Source of the DNA: Sulfurovum sp.
Lineage (GTDB): Bacteria; Campylobacterota; Campylobacteria; Campylobacterales; Sulfurovaceae
Direction: 5' to 3'
Assembly (NCBI GenBank): GCA_027019175.1
Contig: JALUXB010000049.1
Span: forward strand, 1-46,071
DNA: 46,071 nucleotides
The notes beneath the pieces were generated by a model that was given only the letters and a program-made list of their open reading frames with translations, was not told the origin of the DNA and did no database searches. Numbering within the stretch: the first letter of the stretch is position 1; the number at the start of each line of letters is the position of its first letter. Position numbers and translations under genes: made by a program. Positions 7,199 to 14,423 of the stretch are shown here, one piece after another.

Positions 7199-9238
7199 TT
7201 ATATGTTTTCGGTAGAAAGTTTGAGGTGTGTTGTGTCGTATGCAATCGATGCAAACCCCTTGTGTGTTTTTGAGACAGCCACTTCTCCATACCGTGAAGT
7301 GACTGTTTCTCCGTCAAATGTATAGAGAGATGTTTCTCTGTAGATTTCTTTGTGAATGGTGGAAGCCAGTTCAATCAGGGTTCTTTGAATCGGACTTTTT
7401 GTCAAGTATGCGGGAAGGTAGTCCTCGTATGTTACTTTTTGGGACGAGATAAACGGAATACGCGGTGCCAGTATAAAAAGCTGTTTAAGATAGGAATCTG
7501 TGCCTTTATAGTCATAAAAATAGAACTCTTTGAGGGTATTGTAAAAATAGAGTCGGTTGTGCTGTGTATCGGTCAGATAGAATGTCCCTGCCGTATCCAT
7601 TTGAACACGAAAAACCGTTTTTCCGACAAGCACTCCTTTTTCATAGACATTATAGGTAAAAGTATCGTCCAGAATAAACAGAAATCTTGAAGCAATATGT
7701 TTGTTGATGACAGCGGCAGTGACCTCCTCATGAAGCGAAGGTGTGCTGTTGTAGAGGAGTTTCTCTTTGAAAATATACTCACTGAAAAGAAATTTTCTTG
7801 TAAACCCTCCGATTGTGGGGACATCCTGTACCTGAATATGAATATGGGGTTCGGGAGAATATCCGGAATTGCCGCACTTTGCAATGACACTCCCTTCCTG
7901 CACATAGGTTCCGGTTTCATGCGTGACAGAATATTGCATCAGGTGGCTTATCTCGACGTAGAATCCCATATCACTGCGGATAATGATGTAGTTCCCCCAG
8001 TTGTTGATATGGTCGACTTCGCCGATATGGTTGTCACGAAGGTCACTGCGCACATCGACGATGTACCCGCTGACAGGGGCGAGAATTGCTTCCCCGAAAG
8101 CAGCATAGTCTTCAGGCTGTTTTCCATCCCCTCTATAGGTTTTCCCATCAGGATATGTTTTGACAAAATCATAGGCGTAACGGTACTGGCCTTTGTGGGT
8201 CCATGCACCGTCAAATCCCTGATAGACAGACCATGTACCCGAATAGGGAAGGGAGATTTTTGTGGGGATCTCTCCAAAACGGAAGATTTTGCTCAGATAA
8301 TTTGCCAGGGAAGCTTCAGGGGTGGCTTTGATCTCTACGTTGAACTCTTTGTAATAGATAATGGAGAGAATAAAAATGAAGGCAATAACCGTAATGTTGA
8401 ACGGAAGCGTAAATACCGGAATGGCAAAATAGTTGAACAGCATGACAATGGCATCTGTCAGAATGACACTGATGGCAACCCCTATGAGTGCAAGGATGAA
8501 ATTTCGTAGTGTCGGAAGCAGAAAAATACCGCAAAGTGCAATGGCAACAAGAATGTAGTTGAATGCATAAGGGTCGTGCAGCGCCTGGGTATAGGAGTCG
8601 ATGAGCAGGCTGTGCAGCATGACACCAAAATAGAATCCTGTCAGTGCCATGATGAAAATGATCCGTGAAAAATAGAGAATCAGCAGTATGATTGCAGCAC
8701 CGGCGATATTATTTGGCAGAAAAAAGATAGCTCCAAGTGATTTGAGAAACCCGCTTAGCAGTGCGGGCATTTGGATATCGTACATAGTGGCATTGTTCAC
8801 CAGGGTGGAGAGAAGACCTGAATATTGAAGTGATGCAAGATAGACAAAGACTGTCACAATTGAAAAAGGCAGGGAAAGAATGGGGATTTTGTAAACACTG
8901 AACAGACGGTTGAACATGAAAGAAAGCATAAAAGTAAATGCGGAAAGAATGCCGATGAGCATAATGCTGACCATGGAGGGTTCGAAAATATAGCCTACTC
9001 CCATACCTACAAGCAGTGAGTTGTAAATGTAAAATCCCTGTGCAAGATAGGACTCTTTAAACTGCAGGAATTCTGCAAAGAGTATTGTAAAAACCACTGC
9101 TGCCAATCCGCTTAGTGCAACCGAAGGATTGATAAATGTGATCAGCAGCAGCACGATACCTGCTGCCCTGCTATTGAGAAAAAGAATAGCAGAGTAGGGT
9201 TTAATGGCACTAAAAATAAGTGTTTTCAGGTTCTCCAT
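7199..9238 (-). CDS. Urea-transporter-like membrane domain fused to M23 peptidase-like domain
   Basis: A 679-residue fusion. Residues 1–300 are a multi-helix membrane domain of the urea transporter (UT) family, with the duplicated hydrophobic layout and the NSRAAGIVLL / YNSLLVGMGVGY elements typical of UT repeats. Residues 330–480 are an LytM/M23-type domain: APVSGYIVDV, EISHL (His432) and EPHIHIQV (HxH at 465–467). In the first metal motif, expected as HxxxD, the His is Arg353 (RYAYD, Asp357), so the zinc site is incomplete. Residues 500–679 are unassigned. It lies 16 bp after the decarboxylase. The UT part probably moves a small neutral molecule; the M23-like part may bind peptidoglycan rather than cut it. 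Confidence 0.8.
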   Translation of the reverse strand: MENLKTLIFSAIKPYSAILFLNSRAAGIVLLLITFINPSVALSGLAAVVFTILFAEFLQFKESYLAQGFYIYNSLLVGMGVGYIFEPSMVSIMLIGILSAFTFMLSFMFNRLFSVYKIPILSLPFSIVTVFVYLASLQYSGLLSTLVNNATMYDIQMPALLSGFLKSLGAIFFLPNNIAGAAIILLILYFSRIIFIMALTGFYFGVMLHSLLIDSYTQALHDPYAFNYILVAIALCGIFLLPTLRNFILALIGVAISVILTDAIVMLFNYFAIPVFTLPFNITVIAFIFILSIIYYKEFNVEIKATPEASLANYLSKIFRFGEIPTKISLPYSGTWSVYQGFDGAWTHKGQYRYAYDFVKTYPDGKTYRGDGKQPEDYAAFGEAILAPVSGYIVDVRSDLRDNHIGEVDHINNWGNYIIIRSDMGFYVEISHLMQYSVTHETGTYVQEGSVIAKCGNSGYSPEPHIHIQVQDVPTIGGFTRKFLFSEYIFKEKLLYNSTPSLHEEVTAAVINKHIASRFLFILDDTFTYNVYEKGVLVGKTVFRVQMDTAGTFYLTDTQHNRLYFYNTLKEFYFYDYKGTDSYLKQLFILAPRIPFISSQKVTYEDYLPAYLTKSPIQRTLIELASTIHKEIYRETSLYTFDGETVTSRYGEVAVSKTHKGFASIAYDTTHLKLSTENI

Positions 9239-9254
9239 GGACAGACAGCCTTTT

Positions 9255-10583
9255 TTATATCTCTTTGTAGTTTACGGTTTCCAGGTCATCAACAGCTTTG
9301 ATGAGTTTCGGATGTCCCTCTGTGTCTATAAGCACCACTGCCGGCTTGTAGCGGATAAACTGCATCGCCTGCGTATAGTTGTAGGCGCCTACAGGAGAGA
9401 TACTCAAAATACTGCCACGGTCAAGTGCCGGAAGCATGATATGCTCTTCGATCACATCAATATTCATGCAGAGAGGGCCGTTGAGCGTAGAAGGTTCATT
9501 CTCGCCTTCGTAATGTTTGTCAAGCTCAATATTGAAGTTATACCATGTTGAAGTATAAAGCAGGTTGACTCCGGCATCAAGGATATACCCTTTCTTTCCG
9601 TCAGGAAACCGTTTATAGCCGTGGACTGATGTCAGGAGGTATCCTGCTTCATCTATCAGTGCCCGTCCGGTTTCAAGGTAGAGTTTCGGCAACGTATCAC
9701 TTTTATTCATCTCATAGATGGCATTGGTGATCGCTTCGGCATAATCGTCCGGCGTGGGAACGATGACATCAGGAGACTGATAAATGCCCTTGAGATGTGA
9801 TTTGCTGGCAAATCCGCCGCCAAGATCAATATATTCGATAGTAGCACCGAAATCATTCTCAACTGCTTCTTTCAGACGCATGATTTTGATCGTTGCTACT
9901 TTGTAGGCATTGGCATCGAGCATAAAGGTACCAATATGCGAATGAATGCCGTTAAGCTCAAGTTTGCCGCCGTCATACATACGTTTGACCGCTTCATAGG
10001 CTTCACCGCTCTCAAAGTTGAATCCGAAACGGGACCACTGCGGATGGATGCCGGTATCCATATTGATACGAATGGCGACTTTGATTTTGGTACCGAGTTC
10101 ATCGGCGATCTTTTCAAGGTCATTGAGTTCAAAAAGGTTGTCTACATGTATCTTTGCCCCCTCTTTAACGGCAATTTTGAGATCTTCATAAGGTTTGTAC
10201 GGGCCGTTAAAAATAATGTCTTTCCCTTCAACCCCGAGTGCTCTGGCTTTTTGATACTCAAATTCACTGACCACTTCGGCAATAGAACCAAGGTCGTGGA
10301 AAATGTTGCATATGGCATTGAGATAGTTCGTTTTGTAACTCCAGCCAAACTGGACATCCGGATATCTGGAACTGAATGCACTGTAGAGATTGCTGTAGAG
10401 TTCGCGTATTTTTTTCTCGGAAAATACGAAAACAGGGCTGCCAAAAGTATTGACAAGGTCAGCAACTTTGACACCGTCAATTTCAGAACGGATCTTCTGG
10501 GTTTTCATAGGGCTTCCGTATTTGGATGCCATAGCAAATTCGACTTTATTGATGGTTGGTTTGATGTAAGGCTGTTTGCTCAT
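9255..10583 (-). CDS. PLP-dependent amino-acid decarboxylase (fold III, DapDC/ODC-like)
   Basis: A 442-residue fold-type III decarboxylase of the LysA/ornithine-decarboxylase group. Visible signatures: PLP Lys84 in GWSYKTNYL; HSHIGTFM; the phosphate-binding LGGGFA; ETGRALIDEAG; the catalytic Cys in GPLCMNID; and the C-terminal GAYNYTQAMQF. These enzymes decarboxylate D- or L-amino-acid centres such as diaminopimelate. The gene does not look like the housekeeping lysA because it is locked between an ATP-grasp gene (one base gap) and the transporter fusion. It probably acts on a non-standard amino acid or on the product of the ATP-grasp ligase; the substrate cannot be read from sequence. Confidence 0.85.
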   Translation of the reverse strand: MSKQPYIKPTINKVEFAMASKYGSPMKTQKIRSEIDGVKVADLVNTFGSPVFVFSEKKIRELYSNLYSAFSSRYPDVQFGWSYKTNYLNAICNIFHDLGSIAEVVSEFEYQKARALGVEGKDIIFNGPYKPYEDLKIAVKEGAKIHVDNLFELNDLEKIADELGTKIKVAIRINMDTGIHPQWSRFGFNFESGEAYEAVKRMYDGGKLELNGIHSHIGTFMLDANAYKVATIKIMRLKEAVENDFGATIEYIDLGGGFASKSHLKGIYQSPDVIVPTPDDYAEAITNAIYEMNKSDTLPKLYLETGRALIDEAGYLLTSVHGYKRFPDGKKGYILDAGVNLLYTSTWYNFNIELDKHYEGENEPSTLNGPLCMNIDVIEEHIMLPALDRGSILSISPVGAYNYTQAMQFIRYKPAVVLIDTEGHPKLIKAVDDLETVNYKEI

Positions 10584-10584
10584 A

Positions 10585-11604
10585 TTAAAGTTCCTTTGTT
10601 GAAAGTAGTTTTATCAGGTCAGAAAAATCGGTGACCAGTTCGGCGGTATAACGCACATAAAGTTTGTTCTGCGGATACTCAAGCTGTGGCGGTGTATCGA
10701 TTCCCTGCATGATATCAACGACCATTTTGGGAAGGTTGATGCCGATTTCCGTTGCAAAATAGACCCATGCCGGGAAACGGGGGTTGATCTCGATAAGGAA
10801 GATATCACCATTGCCTGCCATAATGCACTCAAGTTCGAAGGGACCGTTCCATCCGGTCTGGGCAACGAAGTCTTTGGCGATATCCATCAGTTTTTGGTTT
10901 TGGAGGGTAACCCCTGTCCATATTTTCCCAATATCAGTCGTGGTCAGCTTTTTGATGGCCACAGCACCTTTGAGTTCCCCTTTGCCGTTGCCGACACCTA
11001 CGAGATTGAGTTCTTCTCCGGATACCACTTCCTGTACGAGTACGGGAAATCCCCATTCATTGGAGATCTTGTAAAAGTGTTCCACAGCACTGTCCAGATT
11101 GTGTGACATATAGGCCTTATAGTAGTTTCCTTTGACCATAAGCGGAAAACCGGTTTCTTCTGCACATTTGGCAAGTTCCTCTATGCTGGAGATCTCAAAG
11201 GTTTTTGGGTGTCTGATGGCAAGTTTTTCAGAAAGCGCATCGAGTTTGTTCTTGTTTCTAAGCTCAAAGTTTTCCAGTGAAGGAAGACACAGTTTAATGC
11301 CCAGTTCTGTTTCCAGCTCTCTTTGGTATTTAATGTAGAGCGGGAGTTCCGCATCGAGATTGGGGATCACAGCATCGATCTGCGATTTCTCTTTGATGTG
11401 TGCAAGCCGTTTCTTGAGTTCGTCAATACCGAGAGAGGGGTAGGGCATCAGGTAGGTTCTTTCACAAAGACCCATGTAGTTGCCCGGTTCGTTCGCATCG
11501 TAAGAGAGCCCTATGAGGGTGTGCTCTGAGCGCAAACTTTTAATCACAGGAATTCCCGGAGCCGGATTGTCTGTATTGTTCAGTCCACTGACAGCTATTT
11601 TCAT
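10585..11604 (-). CDS. ATP-grasp ligase (carbamoyl-phosphate-synthase-like)
   Basis: A 339-residue ATP-grasp enzyme. It has an N-terminal pre-ATP-grasp segment (MKIAVSGLNN), the nucleotide-binding GFPLMVKGNYY and PVLVQEVVSGEELNLVGVG strands, and the metal-binding FLIEINPRFPAWV near residue 275. Such enzymes activate a carboxylate as acyl phosphate and join it to an amine or thiol. Position between a PqqD-like gene (one base gap) and a PLP decarboxylase suggests it builds a peptide or modified amino acid, perhaps on a carrier. No precursor peptide gene was recognised. Confidence 0.85.
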   Translation of the reverse strand: MKIAVSGLNNTDNPAPGIPVIKSLRSEHTLIGLSYDANEPGNYMGLCERTYLMPYPSLGIDELKKRLAHIKEKSQIDAVIPNLDAELPLYIKYQRELETELGIKLCLPSLENFELRNKNKLDALSEKLAIRHPKTFEISSIEELAKCAEETGFPLMVKGNYYKAYMSHNLDSAVEHFYKISNEWGFPVLVQEVVSGEELNLVGVGNGKGELKGAVAIKKLTTTDIGKIWTGVTLQNQKLMDIAKDFVAQTGWNGPFELECIMAGNGDIFLIEINPRFPAWVYFATEIGINLPKMVVDIMQGIDTPPQLEYPQNKLYVRYTAELVTDFSDLIKLLSTKEL

Positions 11605-11605
11605 G

Positions 11606-11842
11606 TTATATCAATCCGTAAATTTTCAGTTTTGACATAAAATCACTGACATCGATAAAGAGATCCTCTTTGCTGACATCATATTTTTCGGAAAGTTCGT
11701 CAATGATCTCATCTTTGCTTTTATGGTGTCTAAGTGAGATGAGTATCTCTTTTGCAATATCGTTTAACTGGTAACTGTTGCCGACGACGGGATTGAATGC
11801 AATGTTGTTCTCGTCGAGTACAAGTTGGTCGATCGTTCTCAT
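11606..11842 (-). CDS. PqqD-like peptide-recognition protein
   Basis: A 78-residue protein of the PqqD (RRE-type winged helix) family. Features are the N-terminal beta strands (NNIAFNPVVGNSYQLNDIA), the I-L-x-x-L helix and the C-terminal helices ending DFMSKLKIYGLI. PqqD-type domains bind peptides and present them to modifying enzymes in RiPP-like pathways; related small proteins occur beside ATP-grasp ligases. It is the first gene of the run of minus-strand genes, one base ahead of the ATP-grasp. A direct-repeat promoter lies at 11873–11904. Confidence 0.8.
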   Translation of the reverse strand: MRTIDQLVLDENNIAFNPVVGNSYQLNDIAKEILISLRHHKSKDEIIDELSEKYDVSKEDLFIDVSDFMSKLKIYGLI

Positions 11843-11872
11843 AATTATGCTCCATGTTGGGATGTAAAACGT

Positions 11873-11904
11873 ATTCTATGCTTCCCGTGTTAATAAAATG
11901 TTAA
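11873..11904 (-). promoter_or_regulatory. Promoter of pqqD-ATP-grasp operon (site E)
   Basis: On the + strand TGTTAA occurs at 11888–11893 and 11899–11904 (11-bp period). ATTCTA at 11873–11878 is TAGAAT on the minus strand, with a 9-bp gap. The geometry equals sites A–D; the half-site differs (TGTTAA instead of TGTGCA), so a related but weaker site, or another OmpR-type regulator, is possible. Confidence 0.55.
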
Positions 11905-11946
11905 GAGAGCAATAGAGGATTAAAATAATAAAATCAATAGATTTAC

Positions 11947-11975
11947 TTGACAATAAAAAACTTTTTAGATAGAAT
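11947..11975 (+). promoter_or_regulatory. Near-consensus sigma70 promoter
   Basis: TTGACA at 11947–11952 and TAGAAT at 11970–11975 are separated by exactly 17 bp. A perfect -35 hexamer is unusual for Campylobacterota, which tend to lack one. Transcription should begin near 11982, 13 bases before the structured leader. Confidence 0.7.
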
Positions 11976-11994
11976 GGCGTCAACAAATGCAAAA

Positions 11995-12130
11995 AGGCAC
12001 TTGTAAAAACCCTGGCAACCCACACGGACAAGGGCATTCGGTTTTAAGATTGTTGTAGTCTCCCCTTTATATTGTTAAATCTTGAAACAAAACCGGATGC
12101 TGTGGGTACCCAGGGTCTTTAGAGGTGCCT
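11995..12130 (+). ncRNA. Structured leader RNA, class unknown (candidate riboswitch)
   Basis: A 136-base stretch folds into one long interrupted hairpin. Pairings read directly: AGGCAC 11995–12000 with GTGCCT 12125–12130; ACCCTGG 12009–12015 with CCAGGGT 12110–12116; CCCACA 12019–12024 with TGTGGG 12101–12106; a 12-bp stem 12034–12045 with 12089–12100 (one G-U); AAGATT 12046–12051 with AATCTT 12078–12083. A nine-base asymmetric bulge (12025–12033) and a small internal loop interrupt it. It lies between a strong promoter and the ribosome site of the sulfur operon, so it is probably a regulatory leader. CCTGGCAACC recalls part of the SAM-I core, but the SAM-I junction is absent. It might instead be an independent small RNA. 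Confidence 0.6.
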
Positions 12131-12154
12131 GCTGTACATATACAAAGGACGTAC

Positions 12155-12610
12155 ATGTCTCCTTCATGTCCTATTTCCCAACGACGCATCGATACCAACC
12201 TTGTTCGAATTGTCTCTTTTGAGGTACTTCTTTTTACACTCTTGTTTGCTGTTACCCGTAACGACTTCTTTATACTTACGGTTCTGTATGATTTTACAGC
12301 AAGGGTATTTCGCAAAGAGAACTACAGTCCTTTTGCACAGATCGCGAAGTTCATATTAAAGCATTGGGATGCTGCACCGGCTTACTCGGACGAATCTCCA
12401 AAACGTTTTGCACTCTATCTTGGTTTTGTAACATCGTTTGCTATTACCCTGTTCGCACTGTCCGGATTTGTAAAAACGGCACTGATCGTGGCAGTTATTC
12501 TCATGATTTGCGCTATTCTTGAAGTTTTATTCGATTTTTGTATAGGATGTAAGTTATACTACGCCTTACAATTAACAAAGGTAATAAAACATGATAGGAA
12601 TTTCAACTAA
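12155..12610 (+). CDS. DUF4395 family membrane protein
   Basis: A 151-residue inner-membrane protein of the DUF4395 family. It begins MSPSCPISQRRIDTN (family-typical Cys-Pro and basic start), has two pairs of hydrophobic helices around residues 20–45 and 85–130, and the conserved FCIGCKLYYAL near the end, a CxxC facing the membrane edge. DUF4395 proteins accompany thioredoxin, rhodanese and sulfur-assimilation genes; the function is unknown. ATG 12155 follows AAAGGAC; the frame is open further upstream into the leader RNA. It overlaps the Rrf2 gene by 20 bp, so they form an operon. Confidence 0.85.
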   Translation: MSPSCPISQRRIDTNLVRIVSFEVLLFTLLFAVTRNDFFILTVLYDFTARVFRKENYSPFAQIAKFILKHWDAAPAYSDESPKRFALYLGFVTSFAITLFALSGFVKTALIVAVILMICAILEVLFDFCIGCKLYYALQLTKVIKHDRNFN

Positions 12611-13004
12611 AACTATTTATGCCGTTGCAGCACTGAATGAAATGGGAACCATCCAGCCCAATGAAGTACTCAAGATCAAAGAGATCGCTGCACGGGCCAA
12701 TATTCCACAGAGTTTTCTGGAGCAGATTTTGCTTGAGTTGAAAAAACAGGGAATTCTTACAAGTGTTAAAGGGGCGCACGGCGGATACCGTCTGGCACGT
12801 GACCTTAAAGATATTTCACTTAAAGAGGTTGTACACATTCTTGAAGCCGATGCCTTCGGTGACATTTGCCGTACAGACAACCCTGGGCTCAGGCTTTTTT
12901 GGCAGGATGTCCAAAAGAGTGTTTCCGAGGCATTCGATATTCCGCTTTCCGAATTGAAAAACTATGAGATGAAAGCGAACCAGACACTCAATTACTCCAT
13001 TTAG
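12591..13004 (+). CDS. Rrf2-family transcription regulator, CymR-like
   Basis: A 137-residue Rrf2 protein with the standard winged helix: KTIYAVAALNEM, then IPQSFLEQILLELKKQGILTSVKGAHGGYRLARD. Fe-S members such as IscR and NsrR carry three Cys in the following loop; here only one Cys (DICRTDN) is present, so an Fe-S cluster is unlikely. This is the state of CymR, the cysteine-metabolism repressor. The location before a MetY-type gene fits control of sulfur amino-acid synthesis. It overlaps the DUF4395 gene and lies 10 bp before metY. Confidence 0.88.
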   Translation: MIGISTKTIYAVAALNEMGTIQPNEVLKIKEIAARANIPQSFLEQILLELKKQGILTSVKGAHGGYRLARDLKDISLKEVVHILEADAFGDICRTDNPGLRLFWQDVQKSVSEAFDIPLSELKNYEMKANQTLNYSI

Positions 13005-13014
13005 AGGAAGAAAA

Positions 13015-14268
13015 ATGACCAAAAATTTTGATTATTACAATACCCTGCTTGTGCAAAGTGTAGGTTCCAAAACAGGCCCTATTGCACCTACTGTTGTCCC
13101 TTCTGCCGCATACGGTTATGCAGATGCCCAGGAAGCAGAAGGAATCTTTGCAGGTGAAGTGAACAAGCCGCTTTACGCACGTGTGGGAAACCCTACCAAC
13201 GGTAAGCTTGAAGGTATTGTTGCCAAGATGGAAGGCGGTTTCGGCGCTATTGCTACCGCTTCGGGGATGGGTGCGCTTGCTATGGTGACGACAGCCATGC
13301 TCAAAGCCGGTGACGAAGTACTCTGTATCGGCGGTTTTTTCGGAGGTACCTACACATTGGTGAACGAAACCCTCAAGCGCTTTGGTATCAGCAACACGTT
13401 TTGTGAAGTCGATGATTTCACGCACATAGAAGCGAAACTCAAAGAGGGTGTGAAGATGGTATTGATGGAGAGTGTGGGCAACCCCAGCCTGCGTCTGCCG
13501 GACATCAAACGTATTGCTGATCTCTGCAACACCTATGAGACTCTTTTGGTTGTGGACAATACCGCCACACCGCTTCTGGTGCGTCCTCTGGAGCTTGGTG
13601 CGGACATCGTGGTACACTCAAGTACCAAGAATATGAGCGGCCACTCTGCGGCACTGGGTGGTATTGCCGTCTTCCGTGCAGTCAAGGCTGAAGGGGACAA
13701 GCTGCACAACGAAAAGTATGCGGACCTGCACAAGATCGTCAACAAGACAGGAGAGAAAGCGTTTATTCCCATCTGTAAAAAGCGTGCCATCCGTGATGTG
13801 GGCATGACCGCCAACGCCTTTGGTTCGTTTTTGACGATGCTGGGGTTGGAGACACTTTCGCTCAGGGTCGAGCGTGTCAACAAGTCGGTTGCACGGGTTG
13901 CACAGATACTCGAAGAGAATCTGCCTGAGGGTATTGAAGTGAATCACCCTTCGCTGTCTAAAAGCGAAGATCATGCACGCTACCTCAGCGATTTTGCAGA
14001 CGGCTGCGGGCCGCTTCTGACGGTTGACTGTGGTACACAGGAACGCGCTTTTACCTTCCTCAATGCATTGAATATGGCGACACTGACAGCCAACATCGGT
14101 GATAACCGTACCCTTGCATTGCATATGCAAAGCACGATCTACAGCGACTTTGACGACAAAACCCGAAAGTTCCTCGGTGTTACAGAAGGGCTAATCCGCG
14201 TTTCCATCGGACTGGAAGACCCCGAAGAGATCGCAAAAGATTTCCTTCAGGCGGCAGAAGCGCTTTAA
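13015..14268 (+). CDS. metY: O-acetylhomoserine sulfhydrylase (Cys/Met PLP enzyme)
   Basis: A 417-residue Cys/Met-metabolism PLP enzyme (fold type I). Visible: GGFGAIATASGMGAL, the aldimine-stabilising VVDNTATPLL, and the PLP Lys in ADIVVHSSTKNMSGH, followed by GGIAVF. The large loop and Y-A-R-V-G-N-P-T segment near the start fit O-acetylhomoserine sulfhydrylase, which makes homocysteine from sulfide. Cystathionine gamma-synthase or MetZ are related alternatives, and the exact acyl donor is not certain. A ribosome site (GAGGAAG) is placed 6 bp ahead. It is the third gene of the DUF4395–Rrf2–metY operon. Confidence 0.87.
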   Translation: MTKNFDYYNTLLVQSVGSKTGPIAPTVVPSAAYGYADAQEAEGIFAGEVNKPLYARVGNPTNGKLEGIVAKMEGGFGAIATASGMGALAMVTTAMLKAGDEVLCIGGFFGGTYTLVNETLKRFGISNTFCEVDDFTHIEAKLKEGVKMVLMESVGNPSLRLPDIKRIADLCNTYETLLVVDNTATPLLVRPLELGADIVVHSSTKNMSGHSAALGGIAVFRAVKAEGDKLHNEKYADLHKIVNKTGEKAFIPICKKRAIRDVGMTANAFGSFLTMLGLETLSLRVERVNKSVARVAQILEENLPEGIEVNHPSLSKSEDHARYLSDFADGCGPLLTVDCGTQERAFTFLNALNMATLTANIGDNRTLALHMQSTIYSDFDDKTRKFLGVTEGLIRVSIGLEDPEEIAKDFLQAAEAL

Positions 14269-14343
14269 GTCTTCTGTACCGGTTCCCCCCTTCGCTAAAA
14301 AACACTTCTATTGTATGCCTGTTATATACCTTGCCAAGAATAT

Positions 14344-14370
14344 GTGTTAGCATTATTTATATATTAACAC
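14344..14370. repeat. Inverted repeat upstream of sensor kinase
   Basis: GTGTTA (14344–14349) and TAACAC (14365–14370) are perfect inverted copies with a 15-base AT-only spacer, about 55–80 bp before the kinase start. The 155-bp gap between metY and the kinase is otherwise strongly AT-rich without an obvious terminator. It is a possible operator. Confidence 0.35.
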
Positions 14371-14423
14371 TATATTTTATTTATTTGATATATAAATAAA
14401 ACAAAAATATGCTATGATTTTAC

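Noticed and set aside
11995-12130. Identity of the leader as SRP RNA, 6S RNA or SAM-I riboswitch
   Set aside because: The GGAA-capped SRP helix, the large 6S central bubble and the four-way SAM-I junction are all absent; only a short CCTGGCAACC similarity exists.
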